A stretch of 64,000 nucleotides of DNA from Chitinophagaceae bacterium (GCA_016715365.1 JADKAM010000005.1:1-64000); one strand, 5' to 3'; positions 1-7,879 are shown, numbered from the stretch's first letter. Notes: generated by a model from the letters alone, not told the origin. Program-made: numbers and translations.

Positions 1-388
1 GTGTTGCCACAACAATGTGTACGCCTCTTTTCAGGTTGCGTATCTGCATCATTATGGATGCACCACCATACACCGCTTCGGTAAAAATATGCTTGTTGTG
101 TTTTTTAAAATTTTCCAGGTCGTTGGTAATTTGCAAACACAGTTCACGTGTGGGGCAAACGATCAATGCCTGCGGGTGGCGTTGGGTACCATCAATTAAT
201 TGTAATAAGGGTAAACCAAAAGCGGCGGTTTTACCGGTACCGGTTTGTGCCAGTCCGATAAAATCGGTGGTACCCGATAATAAAACAGGGATAGCTTTTA
301 CCTGTATTTCTGTGGGTGTTTCAAATCCAAGGTCGGTAACAGATTGTACCAACTGTTCGTTCAGGCCTAAGGCCTCAAATGCATTCAT
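1..388 (-). CDS. DEAD-box RNA helicase, N-terminal part (runs off the left edge)
   Basis: This is the first 129 residues of a DEAD-box ATP-dependent RNA helicase; the rest lies outside the window. Reading the minus strand from the ATG at 388, the Q motif region (GFETPTEIQVKAIP) is at about residues 21-34, motif I (AQTGTGKT, the Walker A of this family) at about 46-53, and motif Ia (PTRELCLQ) at about 74-81, followed by the conserved YGGAS segment. These are the hallmarks of superfamily 2 RNA helicases of the RhlE/CsdA/DeaD type, which unwind short RNA duplexes during ribosome assembly, mRNA decay or cold adaptation. The subfamily cannot be decided without the C-terminal half. A long leader lies upstream. 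Confidence 0.93.
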   Translation of the reverse strand, partial: MNAFEALGLNEQLVQSVTDLGFETPTEIQVKAIPVLLSGTTDFIGLAQTGTGKTAAFGLPLLQLIDGTQRHPQALIVCPTRELCLQITNDLENFKKHNKHIFTEAVYGGASIMMQIRNLKRGVHIVVAT

Positions 389-423
389 GTAAATTGTTTT
401 GCGATAGCCACATGTTATTTCCG

Positions 424-449
424 GATAATGCTTAACCCTGTTAAGTATC
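424..449 (-). other. Hairpin in the helicase leader
   Basis: CTTAAC at 431-436 and GTTAAG at 440-445 form a 6-bp stem with a CCT loop, extended by partly paired GATA/TATC flanks. It falls inside the inferred untranslated leader of the RNA helicase gene. A role in autoregulation of the helicase is an inference only. Confidence 0.35.
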
Positions 450-567
450 GGAATGTCATGCTTTGGCCGTTGATAAAGTACAGGGAGATCAAATCATCCC
501 GAAAGAAAGTCTATTTGCAACAGCAACTGAGCATGTCATGTAATTCTCAGTTTTTAATTAATGGGCG

Positions 568-575
568 CAAAGGTA
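568..575 (-). promoter_or_regulatory. -7 element for the RNA helicase gene
   Basis: On the minus strand this reads TACCTTTG, a perfect match to the Bacteroidota -7 consensus TAnnTTTG. I see no clear -33 TTTG. If used, transcription starts near 561 and leaves a leader of about 170 nt before the ATG at 388. The 389-713 stretch otherwise holds no convincing gene: the open frame at 428-616 has no family resemblance and crosses this promoter. Confidence 0.5.
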
Positions 576-671
576 GGTTATTTATTTTCATTTTTGGCAT
601 GATATGGAGTATTTAATCAAATGGAGCACGCAAATGGCCTCAAACCAGTAGTTTTTTATGAACGATTAAAC

Positions 672-679
672 TAAATTTG
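672..679 (+). promoter_or_regulatory. -7 element for the barrel protein gene at 714
   Basis: TAAATTTG matches TAnnTTTG exactly and sits 35 nt before the ATG at 714, predicting a leader of about 25-30 nt. No good -33 TTTG is visible, only a T-rich run near 651-657. Confidence 0.45.
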
Positions 680-713
680 GTTTTCTATATCTAACACCAG
701 CTAACTCAACTTT

Positions 714-1712
714 ATGCTTAAATACCTGCTGCTGCTTTCCTTTTGTTTTATTGCCCCGGTTGCAAAGTGCCAGACAGATTCTCTTACTAAAGAAGAAAAA
801 CGTTTGCTTGATTCGATGTTTAAAAACGATGAGTTTATTAAGCTGATGATGAAAAAAGACAAGAATTACCTGGATCTAAGCATTGGTATTGGTAACGGGG
901 CTTTTAGCCAACAGAACAATGCTGCAAATGCAACCGAAGTTAACAAACAGCTTATTTATACTCCGGCAGTAACGTATCGTTTAAAGAATGGTTTAAGTTT
1001 TGGCGTGTCTGCTTTTATAACCGGCGACAGCAGTGGCAAACCTGAAATATACCAGGGCGCCCTTACAGCCGGCTACGATTATTATGGTAAAACGATTTAT
1101 GCAGGTGGCAGTTATACAAGGTACCTGAGCAATCAAAACAAATACAACAGCAAATCACTTTACCAGAACGACCTGTATGCTTATTTAAAACTGGCAAAAG
1201 GAATTTTGCAGCCGGGCATTACGCTGGGATATGTAACCGGCAAATACAAAGAAACCAACTTTGTGACTTTTAAAAGACTGATTCATTTACCCAATCCACC
1301 TCCCAATGGACGGGATACATTGATAATAATAACCGGAAAAGATTCAACCGATAATAAGACGAGTTATTTTTCTGCCGCAGCTACGGTTGGGCACGATTTT
1401 GCATTTTACAATGTACTTTCAAAAAAAGATGAATTGGATTTTATTCCCACATTGATATTGAATATGGGCAGCGATAAATTAACGCAAATACACACCAACA
1501 AGGTATTTGACAGGCCGGCTTTAAGCAGCAGAAAAAAATCCGATTACAGTAATAAATTCCAGGTACAGTCAGTTGCTGCATCGCTTGATTTTACGTACAT
1601 GATTAAAAAGTTTTTTATACAGCCCATTGTTTATTTTGATTATTATCTTCCGGAAACAACAGAGAACAGGTTCAGCGCTATCTTTTCAATAACAGCAGGG
1701 TTTTCGTTTTAA
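714..1712 (+). CDS. Exported protein, probable outer-membrane beta-barrel
   Basis: A 332-residue protein with a Sec signal peptide (about residues 1-19, hydrophobic LLLLSFCFIAP, cleavage after a CQ-type site). The mature part opens with a charged segment and then has many short alternating strands rich in Tyr, Gly and Thr (for example TAGYDYYGKTIYAGGSYTRY) and ends on a phenylalanine (ITAGFSF), as outer-membrane barrels do. I do not recognise a named family. The last 60 residues (IKKFFIQPIVYFDYYLPE) again look like barrel strands. It is probably transcribed alone: a TAnnTTTG element lies just upstream and an inverted repeat follows the stop. Substrate or role cannot be given. Confidence 0.8.
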   Translation: MLKYLLLLSFCFIAPVAKCQTDSLTKEEKRLLDSMFKNDEFIKLMMKKDKNYLDLSIGIGNGAFSQQNNAANATEVNKQLIYTPAVTYRLKNGLSFGVSAFITGDSSGKPEIYQGALTAGYDYYGKTIYAGGSYTRYLSNQNKYNSKSLYQNDLYAYLKLAKGILQPGITLGYVTGKYKETNFVTFKRLIHLPNPPPNGRDTLIIITGKDSTDNKTSYFSAAATVGHDFAFYNVLSKKDELDFIPTLILNMGSDKLTQIHTNKVFDRPALSSRKKSDYSNKFQVQSVAASLDFTYMIKKFFIQPIVYFDYYLPETTENRFSAIFSITAGFSF

Positions 1713-1744
1713 CAGTACGTTTGGTGTATGCAAGGTTATAGAGA

Positions 1745-1811
1745 AAGGGTTGCCAACCTTTATAAAACTCATTCCAACTTAAAAATCTTTTATTGAAGGT
1801 TGGCAACCCTT
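1745..1811. repeat. Perfect 16-bp inverted repeat, REP-like
   Basis: AAGGGTTGCCAACCTT at 1745-1760 and its exact reverse complement at 1796-1811 flank a 35-nt AT-rich spacer. Each arm is itself close to a palindrome (GGTTGCCAACC), so two small hairpins or one long one can form. It lies between two outer-membrane protein genes and could act as a terminator or be a dispersed repeat. Confidence 0.7.
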
Positions 1812-1823
1812 AACATAAGTTTG

Positions 1824-1831
1824 TAATTTTG
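1824..1831 (+). promoter_or_regulatory. -7 element for the barrel protein gene at 1889
   Basis: TAATTTTG matches TAnnTTTG. TTG at 1800-1802, 21 nt upstream and inside the right arm of the inverted repeat, could serve as the -33 element. Predicted start of transcription near 1838, leader about 50 nt. Confidence 0.5.
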
Positions 1832-1888
1832 AAAAAGCTATTGGCATATAACTTGGTGCATTACAGCTAACTAAAAATTTTTTATTTT

Positions 1889-2467
1889 ATGAAGACAAAA
1901 CTTGTAATCCTTGCAATTTTATGCATAACAGCCGGCACTGCATCGGCACAAAAGCTGCATGTTGGTATTAAAGGTGGTGCCAATATCAACAAACTAACCG
2001 GCAAATCATTTGACGATCAGTTTTCTTTTGGCTATCATGTTGGTGGTTTTTTTTCGGTAGGGCTTGGCAAAAAATTCGCCATTCAGCCCGAAGTTTTATT
2101 TAATCAGATAAATGTAGATACTTCCAGCAATTACAGCACTGTGTATCAGTTTAACAAAGTAAGTAAAGTACAGCTGAAGTATTTGAGCATACCAATTATG
2201 CTAAATTACAAACCTGTTAAATACCTTACATTACAGGCAGGCCCACAGTTTGGGATACTAACCAATAAAAGCAAAACCCTGGTGCAAAACGGGAAAGATG
2301 CTTTTAAATCAGGCGACCTGAGTATGTTGGGCGGTGTACAGGTTAACATATCTCACCTGAATATTTATGCACGATATGCGGTGGGCTTAAGTAATTTGAA
2401 TGATATTGATAATAAAGAAAAGTGGAAGAGCCAGAGCATTCAGCTTGGTGTGGGGCTTACTTTATAA
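1889..2467 (+). CDS. PorT-family outer-membrane beta-barrel protein
   Basis: A 192-residue protein with a clear signal peptide (residues 1-20, ending TASAQ). The mature part begins KLHVGIKGGANINKLTG, the typical opening of the Bacteroidota outer-membrane beta-barrel domain (PF13568, PorT-like), and continues with eight or so amphipathic strands, including FAIQPEVLFNQ, YLSIPIMLNYKP and LQAGPQFGILTN, and a final strand SIQLGVGLTL. It would sit in the outer membrane as a small barrel. Members of this family are numerous and mostly of unknown function; PorT itself belongs to type IX secretion, but nothing here shows that role. The gene is convergent with tsaC, with only 3 nt between them. Confidence 0.88.
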   Translation: MKTKLVILAILCITAGTASAQKLHVGIKGGANINKLTGKSFDDQFSFGYHVGGFFSVGLGKKFAIQPEVLFNQINVDTSSNYSTVYQFNKVSKVQLKYLSIPIMLNYKPVKYLTLQAGPQFGILTNKSKTLVQNGKDAFKSGDLSMLGGVQVNISHLNIYARYAVGLSNLNDIDNKEKWKSQSIQLGVGLTL

Positions 2468-2470
2468 TTT

Positions 2471-3040
2471 TTACGGACGTATGATGGTGAGAGAGCCATC
2501 GGCGTTCAGTTTTACAATAGCAGACGGTGATGCTGCGGTTACATCATCCTGGCGGTGTTGCACTATATAGTCAACACCGCTTTTTATTTCAACATCTATA
2601 TCTTCAAATAAAGCAGGTGCAGGATAGCCCGAGATATTTGCCGAAGTGGAAACAAGCGGTTTGCCAAAATGTTTTATCAGCTGTTTGCAAAAATGATCTT
2701 TGGTTATGCGTATACCTACGGTGCCATCATCCTGTATCATATTTGCGGCCAGGTTGGTACCGCCCTCATAAATAAAGGTGGTGGGCTTGTGTATGCCTTT
2801 TATATAATCAAAAATTTTAGGATCGGGCTGTGTAACATATTTTGGGATCTCATTTTCATCGGCCAGTAAAACAATCATACTTTTTCCATCCTGTCGTTTT
2901 TTTAGTGCATAAATTTTTGCAACTGCTTCGGCATTGGTGGCATCGCAGCCAAGGCCCCAAACCGTATCGGTGGGGTAGAGTATGAGTCCGCCCGAATGTA
3001 AAACGTTTAGTGCTTCTTCTATGTCAGTTTCAAAATTCAT
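2471..3040 (-). CDS. tsaC: L-threonylcarbamoyladenylate synthase (YrdC/Sua5 family)
   Basis: Makes threonylcarbamoyl-AMP from threonine, bicarbonate and ATP, the first step of the t6A modification at position 37 of ANN-decoding tRNAs. The 189-residue protein has the YrdC core: GGLILYPTDTVWGLGCDAT near residue 20, IYALKKRQDGKSM with the conserved KxR..KP/S substrate motif near 45-57, and the SANISGYPAP segment near 140. It is the short TsaC/YrdC form with no Sua5 C-terminal domain. I chose the ATG at 3040; the longer frame starts with a TTG at 3052 and adds only four residues. Downstream of the family-9 glycosyltransferase by 26 nt, so the two are probably co-transcribed. Confidence 0.92.
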   Translation of the reverse strand: MNFETDIEEALNVLHSGGLILYPTDTVWGLGCDATNAEAVAKIYALKKRQDGKSMIVLLADENEIPKYVTQPDPKIFDYIKGIHKPTTFIYEGGTNLAANMIQDDGTVGIRITKDHFCKQLIKHFGKPLVSTSANISGYPAPALFEDIDVEIKSGVDYIVQHRQDDVTAASPSAIVKLNADGSLTIIRP

Positions 3041-3066
3041 AATGTATGTCAAAATTGATGTGTAAT

Positions 3067-4044
3067 TTACAACAAAGCATCTTTAACTGAGGCTGTTATC
3101 AGATTTTCATCAAGCTTTACCAAACATTGCGGCACACCATAAATTTTACAGGTATTGCTTACACAGGGCTCGCATGCCAGTTGCCCCAGCCTGATAATGC
3201 TGCGGTTATCTTTATTGTAAGGCGCTGTATTGTTTTCGTTGCCTGCACCAAACAACACAATGGTATGCACACCCAATGCATTCGCTACATGCGCCGGTCC
3301 GCTATCGGTAGTTAATACAACTGCACTGCCGGCAAACAACTGCAGCAGTTCGGGCAAATTTGTTTTACCGGCTTTATTGGTTATGTTGTTTGTATTTGGA
3401 AGTGCATTATAAACTTCATTTACAAAATCAGCTTCTTTATTACTGCCCACCAAAATCATTTCGTTTGGTATTGCATGGCGTACAGCAGTAATAATGCTGA
3501 TGGCTTTTTCGGCAGGCAATCTGCGTGATACTGCTTCGGAATTAATATTGATCACCACTGCATTTCCCTTTACTGCACCATCAGTTTTTAATTGTACCGG
3601 CGGCACCGCCATTTCTTTTTTGGTAAACTGTTTTAAAAGATCAACATATTCCTCCACCCGGTGTAAGCCTTTTTGTTTGGTGTAGGTGTTCGTTAAAAAA
3701 ACAGACCGCAATTCTTTCTTAAAACCAACCCTTTGAGTTGCGGCAGTGGCCTGGGCCATCATGGCCGATGAAAAAGAATCTGGCAGGCAAAAGAAAAGAT
3801 CGTATTTTTTTTGTGCTGCAATCATTTTACCAAACCTGCGCAAACCACCAAGGCCTTTATATGCTTCTTTGGAAAAAACAAAAGCCTGTCCATGTGCCGG
3901 AAAATAATCCAGCAAAAAATCAATACCTTTTTTTACAACCAGGTCAATAGTTGCGTGTGGGTATTCATTTTTTACGGCCTGTACAAAAGCCGTACTCATA
4001 ACCATATCGCCCAGCCAGTTGGGCAGGCGTATAAGAATATTCAT
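3067..4044 (-). CDS. Glycosyltransferase family 9, ADP-heptose:LPS heptosyltransferase-like
   Basis: A 325-residue GT-B protein of family GT9, which transfers a heptose (or related sugar) from an ADP-sugar to lipopolysaccharide core at the cytoplasmic face of the inner membrane. It begins MNILIRLPNWLGDMVM, the family signature with the Gly-Asp that contacts the acceptor, and carries the C-terminal donor-site motif LTTDSGPAHVANALG near residue 255. A cysteine-rich tail (CEPCVSNTCKIYG) is common in heptosyltransferase-II-like proteins. An alternative ATG five codons upstream (4059) is possible, but the chosen start fits the family. A second GT9 gene lies at 43989. The exact acceptor cannot be told. 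Confidence 0.88.
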   Translation of the reverse strand: MNILIRLPNWLGDMVMSTAFVQAVKNEYPHATIDLVVKKGIDFLLDYFPAHGQAFVFSKEAYKGLGGLRRFGKMIAAQKKYDLFFCLPDSFSSAMMAQATAATQRVGFKKELRSVFLTNTYTKQKGLHRVEEYVDLLKQFTKKEMAVPPVQLKTDGAVKGNAVVININSEAVSRRLPAEKAISIITAVRHAIPNEMILVGSNKEADFVNEVYNALPNTNNITNKAGKTNLPELLQLFAGSAVVLTTDSGPAHVANALGVHTIVLFGAGNENNTAPYNKDNRSIIRLGQLACEPCVSNTCKIYGVPQCLVKLDENLITASVKDALL

Positions 4045-4150
4045 GGGTGTAAAATACATTGAATTTTAAATATAGGCAGAAGGATTCTATTAAAATGCCT
4101 GCCCTTCGGACAACGGCATTCATTCAGTCGCTTTCAGCGCTTAATTGGAA

Positions 4151-4224
4151 CACGGATTTTTATGATGATTAAGATAAGTTATGATCTATTTGCTGTAAAT
4201 CATAACTGTCATAAAAATCTGCGT
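4151..4224. repeat. Long imperfect inverted repeat (cruciform-prone)
   Basis: ACGGATTTTTATGA (4152-4165) pairs with TCATAAAAATCTGCGT (4209-4224) with a 2-nt bulge, and AGTTATGAT (4177-4185) pairs exactly with ATCATAACT (4199-4207). The rest of the 277-nt gap between the glycosyltransferase and dapD holds a GC-richer segment (about 4095-4140) with small ATGCC/GGCAT arms. It resembles dispersed intergenic repeats of this phylum; no gene is visible. Confidence 0.55.
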
Positions 4225-4299
4225 ATCAACAAAAAGCCGACGCAGGTAGCCAGTTTGAAGTAAATATATTTATCTGCTTAAGCTAAGGCTCAAATTAAT

Positions 4300-4307
4300 T
4301 AAGTTTG
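4300..4307 (+). promoter_or_regulatory. -7 element for dapD
   Basis: TAAGTTTG, an exact TAnnTTTG match, ends 14 nt before the dapD ATG. This predicts a very short leader of about 8 nt. No convincing -33 TTTG is seen. Confidence 0.5.
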
Positions 4308-4321
4308 CAAAAAAACAAGCA

Positions 4322-5134
4322 ATGGAATTAAAAGAACAGATACTGGCTGCATGGGCCAACCGTGATCTATTAAAAGATGAAGATTATGCCAATGCAGTAC
4401 GCACTGTTATTGAAGAAGTAGATAAGGGCCGGTTAAGAACTGCTGCGCCGATAAACGGTGGATGGGAAGTTAACGAATGGGTTAAACAAGCCATACTCAT
4501 GTATTTTGCCATACAGCAAATGGAAACTTTTACCTTACCGCCTTTTGAGTTTTACGATAAGATGAAACTGAAATCGGATTATGCATCGCTGGGCGTAAGG
4601 GCCGTACCCCATGCCGTGGCAAGATATGGCGCTTTTTTAGGCCGCAACGTGGTGCTGATGCCCAGTTATGTAAATATTGGGGCTTTTGTAGATGAGGGCA
4701 CCATGGTTGATACCTGGGCAACTGTAGGAAGTTGTGCACAGATAGGCAAGGGCGTACACCTGAGTGGTGGAGTGGGTATTGGCGGTGTGCTGGAACCGCT
4801 GCAGGCCAGCCCGGTAATTATTGAAGATGGTTGCTTTATTGGAAGCCGCTGCATTGTGGTAGAAGGTGTACGGGTACAGAAGGAAGCTGTATTGGGCGCC
4901 AATGTGGTACTTACCCAATCAACCAAAATTATAGATGTAAGCGGGGCTGAACCTGTAGAGATGAAGGGTATTGTGCCTGCCCGCAGTGTGGTAATACCCG
5001 GCAGCTACACCAAAAAATTCCCGGCAGGTGAGTTCGGCGTGGGCTGTGCACTCATTATTGGCCAACGCAAACCAAGCACCGATCTTAAAACAAGTTTAAA
5101 TGATGCACTGAGAGATTTTAATGTTTCGGTTTAG
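4322..5134 (+). CDS. dapD: Tetrahydrodipicolinate N-succinyltransferase
   Basis: Transfers succinyl from succinyl-CoA to 2,3,4,5-tetrahydropyridine-2,6-dicarboxylate in the succinylase branch of lysine and meso-diaminopimelate synthesis (cytoplasm). The 270-residue length is normal. An N-terminal helical domain (residues about 1-100, VIEEVDKGRLRTAAPING) precedes a left-handed beta-helix made of hexapeptide repeats (about 108-225: GRNVVLMPSYVNIGAFVDEG, GSCAQIGKGVHLSGGVGIGG, EDGCFIGSRCIVVEGV). The VGSCAQIGKGVHLSGG stretch and the late PARSVVIPGSYTKKFPAG are characteristic of DapD. It stands alone on the plus strand followed by tRNA-Leu, with its own -7 element. Confidence 0.96.
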   Translation: MELKEQILAAWANRDLLKDEDYANAVRTVIEEVDKGRLRTAAPINGGWEVNEWVKQAILMYFAIQQMETFTLPPFEFYDKMKLKSDYASLGVRAVPHAVARYGAFLGRNVVLMPSYVNIGAFVDEGTMVDTWATVGSCAQIGKGVHLSGGVGIGGVLEPLQASPVIIEDGCFIGSRCIVVEGVRVQKEAVLGANVVLTQSTKIIDVSGAEPVEMKGIVPARSVVIPGSYTKKFPAGEFGVGCALIIGQRKPSTDLKTSLNDALRDFNVSV

Positions 5135-5251
5135 CACCCTATATTTGCAATCCGTTTAAAAACGTTTGAGGGTAAAATTCGTTTAAGACGTTTGATGGTT
5201 TTTGTAAACCATTTAACCTTTCAACCCTTCAACCAATAAACGTGTTCACCA

Positions 5252-5335
5252 GCCCAGATGGCGAAATTGGTAGACGCACTGCCTTCAGGTGGCAGCGTTC
5301 GCAAGGATGTGCAAGTTCGAATCTTGTTCTGGGCA
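5252..5335 (+). tRNA. tRNA-Leu (anticodon CAG)
   Basis: An 84-nt class II tRNA. The acceptor stem is GCCCAGA (5252-5258) with TCTGGGC (5328-5334), discriminator A at 5335. The anticodon stem CTGCC/GGCAG encloses the loop TTCAGGT, giving anticodon CAG (leucine, CUG codons). A long variable arm follows, and the T loop contains GTTCGAATC. CCA is not encoded. The leading TGGCGAAATTGGTAGACGC is the usual leucine D-arm. Confidence 0.96.
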
Positions 5336-5337
5336 CG

Positions 5338-5369
5338 AAGCCTCTCTGATTAAACAGAGAGGCTTTTTT
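5338..5369 (+). terminator. Rho-independent terminator of tRNA-Leu
   Basis: AAGCCTCTCTG (5338-5348) and CAGAGAGGCTT form an 11-bp stem with loop ATTAAA, followed by a T run. It begins 3 nt after the tRNA. Confidence 0.9.
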
Positions 5370-5481
5370 ATGCCGGGTGTCGCTTCTGATTTTTAAAAAT
5401 GACTTTTATCCCAATTATGAAATAATTATTCAAAACAGTGGAATATTTGAAACCCCGCAGGCAGCCTTCAATTTCATTTAC

Positions 5482-5512
5482 TTGTCAACCCAACCAATTT
5501 CATATAATTTTG
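5482..5512 (+). promoter_or_regulatory. Promoter of the coiled-coil protein gene
   Basis: TTG at 5482-5484 and TAATTTTG at 5505-5512, 20 nt apart, match the Bacteroidota -33/-7 arrangement. The ATG at 5539 follows 26 nt later. Its place between 5377 and 5539 is one reason for rejecting an earlier start. Confidence 0.6.
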
Positions 5513-5538
5513 GTCTTTATAAAAAACAAACACTTTCA

Positions 5539-6234
5539 ATGAAAAAGCAATTTGTAATTCTAGCCCTGGCATTGGCTTTTTGTTTGCAACTTAGTGCACA
5601 AACCTATAAAATTGATACTTCAGCCATAAATTTTGAAAACCAGCTACGGCCCTGTTTTACAGTAAAGTACGATGCTTCACCCAAGGAGGTTAAAAAAGCA
5701 TGGGACGATTATTTTAAAAAGACTTACGATGTAAAAGTGAAAGGCATTGGCTTTTTAACCAACAAAGAAGTGATTACCGCAACAGATATTACATTGGTGG
5801 CAGTTTCTGATAAGAGAATGAACCTGTATGCCAGTGTTGTGGATGCGCCGGGGGAAAGATCGGAACTGAGTTATTTTATGAGTTTTGGGTATGATTTTTT
5901 TATTGGTGCTGATAATTACCCAACTGAATTTGCTGCCATGAAAAAAATACTGAATGACTTCAGTGTTGAGTTTTTAACTGATTTCTATTATTCAGAAGCA
6001 TCACGCATGACCAGTGAAATAAAAGGCCTTGAAAAAGATATTAAACAGAATAACAAGAGTATTAAAAAGAATACAAAAAAAGCCCGTAAAGAATCTAAAG
6101 AAGTAGCCAACGGGTTGAGTGCTAAAAATACTTCGATGGAAATGGAGAACGATCAGGCTAAAAAGAAAATAGAAGAACTGTCAAAAGCCATTGATGAAAT
6201 TAAAGTGAAGCAGGCGGGTGTTAAGAGGAATTAG
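5539..6234 (+). CDS. Exported protein with C-terminal coiled coil, function unknown
   Basis: A 231-residue protein with a signal peptide (residues 1-20, LALALAFCLQLSAQ). The middle (about 25-150) is a compact mixed alpha/beta domain starting NQLRPCFTVKYDASPKEVKKAW, and the last 80 residues are a lysine-rich coiled coil (repeats of the type KDIKQNNKSIKKN and IEELSKAIDEIKVK). I know of similar exported proteins in Bacteroidota but no function. The frame is open back to 5377, but the upstream 54 codons lack a signal sequence and cover the promoter, so the ATG at 5539 was chosen. No partner gene is close by. Confidence 0.78.
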   Translation: MKKQFVILALALAFCLQLSAQTYKIDTSAINFENQLRPCFTVKYDASPKEVKKAWDDYFKKTYDVKVKGIGFLTNKEVITATDITLVAVSDKRMNLYASVVDAPGERSELSYFMSFGYDFFIGADNYPTEFAAMKKILNDFSVEFLTDFYYSEASRMTSEIKGLEKDIKQNNKSIKKNTKKARKESKEVANGLSAKNTSMEMENDQAKKKIEELSKAIDEIKVKQAGVKRN

Positions 6235-6261
6235 AATTTTAATTACTCGCTGCGTGTTTAA

Positions 6262-6331
6262 CCACTGACGGGGTTTATAACCGCCGCCAGGGCTGCGTAA
6301 AACCCCGACAGTGGCAAGCAGCCCTGTCGGC
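6262..6331. repeat. Interleaved inverted repeats (pseudoknot-like order)
   Basis: Arm A, CCACTGACGGGGTTT (6262-6276), pairs with A' (6300-6314) with one mismatch. Arm B, GCCGCCAGGGCTGC (6283-6296), pairs with B' (6318-6331) with one mismatch. The order is A-B-A'-B', so both stems together would make a pseudoknot. CCGACAG (6305-6311) also pairs exactly with CTGTCGG (6324-6330), an alternative stem. The element lies between convergent genes and is GC-richer than its surroundings. Confidence 0.6.
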
Positions 6332-6371
6332 GTTTGTTTAAAAAAGCTACAACTGTTTTAATCAGCTCAGT

Positions 6372-7871
6372 TTACAAATAAATACCGATCACCAATGCTA
6401 CCATACAAATGATGGTAAGCAGTATCAGCAGCGGCGTAATAAACTTAAACCAGGTCTTCAAACTGATATTTACCATAGCCAGCGACGGCAGTATAAGGCC
6501 AGTAGGGGCCAGAAACGACATAAGGCACATACCATACATGTAAGAGTTTACAATTTCCCGGCCCGGTACATTTACTAAAATAGCCAATGCGCCAATAATG
6601 GGCATGGTTAATACAGCCATGCCGGATGAGGATTGTATGAAAATTGAAAACACAACATAAAAGAATAACAACCCCAGGATAAAGAATGCGGGTTGTATGC
6701 CTTGTACCATATTGGCTGTATAATACAATATAGAATCACTTACATGCCCTTCATTTAATACAATGGTAACACCTCTTGCCACACCAATAATAAAAGCAAC
6801 CGACAGTAAACTTTCTGCACCCTTAATAAATTCACGAATAAATATTTTTTCATTCAGTCTGGTTATTACAGCCAACAGGATTGAAGAACCAAGAAAGAGC
6901 GCCGACATTTCTGTTGTCCACCAGCCTAAAAATACCACACCGCCAATCATGGTTAAAAAAGTTGCGATGTAAATGAACAAAAGCAATTTTGTTTTCCAGT
7001 CAAGTTTTGGGGTAGTGGTTTCGTTACCGATGTTTACCTCGTATAATGATTTTACTTCGCCATCAATTTTATACACCAGCGATGCAGTGGGATCTTTTTT
7101 TATTTTGGCAGCATATCTCAAAATATACCAAACCAAAATGGCGGTAACAATTACCCAAAGTACGAGGCGTTCAGTCAATCCATCCATCCAGTTAATACCG
7201 GCGGCATTGGATGCGATAATGACAGAAAATGGGTTGGAGAAAGCAGGCAGACAACCAATTGAAGTACCACCAAAAATAATAGCCAGCGGCACCAGCAGAT
7301 CGTAACCTGCTGCCAGGAAAAGCGGCACCAGTATTGGATAAAAAACAAGTGCTTCTTCAGCCATGCCATAAGATGCCGCAAAGAAAGAAAATACAACGGT
7401 AAGGATAGCAATGAGCCAGTGCTCACGGCCTTTCATGCTGTAAGCCAGCCAGGTGATGCCCTTCGTCATGGCACCGGTTTCGTTAAACACAAACATAAAT
7501 CCGCCAATGATCAAACAGAATAAAATGATATCCACACTATCCATAATTCCTTTGATGGGTGCCTGTAAAATGGGGATGAATCCCTGAGGATTTCTTTTTT
7601 GTTTAGTGAATGAGCCAGGCACCGATACAGGCTTGCGTATTTCTCCTTTGATAAATTTCTCCACTTTTATGCGGATGCCCAGGCTGTCTAATGTTTGCTG
7701 TGTAAGCGGTAATGCAATTTCATTGGTATCGGTAACCATGGTAAATGTTTTACCGGTTACAGATAATTTATTGTATTGTCCGGCCGGTAACAACCAGGTG
7801 CTGATCGCAGCCAGGATAATTACGATCATTAAAATGGGGATAGGGCCGGGGAAAGATCTTTTTGTTGCCAT
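6372..7871 (-). CDS. YfcC family (DcuC-like) membrane carrier
   Basis: A 499-residue inner-membrane carrier of the C4-dicarboxylate anaerobic carrier / YfcC family (PF03606), members of which are thought to move amino acids, peptides or dicarboxylates. It has one N-terminal membrane segment, a soluble stretch (about residues 30-100), then 11 or so further segments. Typical features are the re-entrant-like IQSSSGMAVLTMPIIGALA near residue 415 and ASYGMAEEALVFYPILVPL near 165. It starts 8 nt after the P1 peptidase stop, so the two form an operon, which suggests that it carries products of that peptidase, such as amino acids or small peptides. The substrate is inferred from context. Confidence 0.85.
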   Translation of the reverse strand: MATKRSFPGPIPILMIVIILAAISTWLLPAGQYNKLSVTGKTFTMVTDTNEIALPLTQQTLDSLGIRIKVEKFIKGEIRKPVSVPGSFTKQKRNPQGFIPILQAPIKGIMDSVDIILFCLIIGGFMFVFNETGAMTKGITWLAYSMKGREHWLIAILTVVFSFFAASYGMAEEALVFYPILVPLFLAAGYDLLVPLAIIFGGTSIGCLPAFSNPFSVIIASNAAGINWMDGLTERLVLWVIVTAILVWYILRYAAKIKKDPTASLVYKIDGEVKSLYEVNIGNETTTPKLDWKTKLLLFIYIATFLTMIGGVVFLGWWTTEMSALFLGSSILLAVITRLNEKIFIREFIKGAESLLSVAFIIGVARGVTIVLNEGHVSDSILYYTANMVQGIQPAFFILGLLFFYVVFSIFIQSSSGMAVLTMPIIGALAILVNVPGREIVNSYMYGMCLMSFLAPTGLILPSLAMVNISLKTWFKFITPLLILLTIICMVALVIGIYL

Positions 7872-7879
7872 GTGGTTGT

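Noticed and set aside
428..616. Plus-strand open frame of 62 codons
   Set aside because: No family pattern, covers the helicase leader and promoter, and has no own promoter.
5377..5538. Upstream start of the coiled-coil protein
   Set aside because: The 54 extra residues have no signal sequence before the clear one at 5539, and they cover a promoter with -33 and -7.
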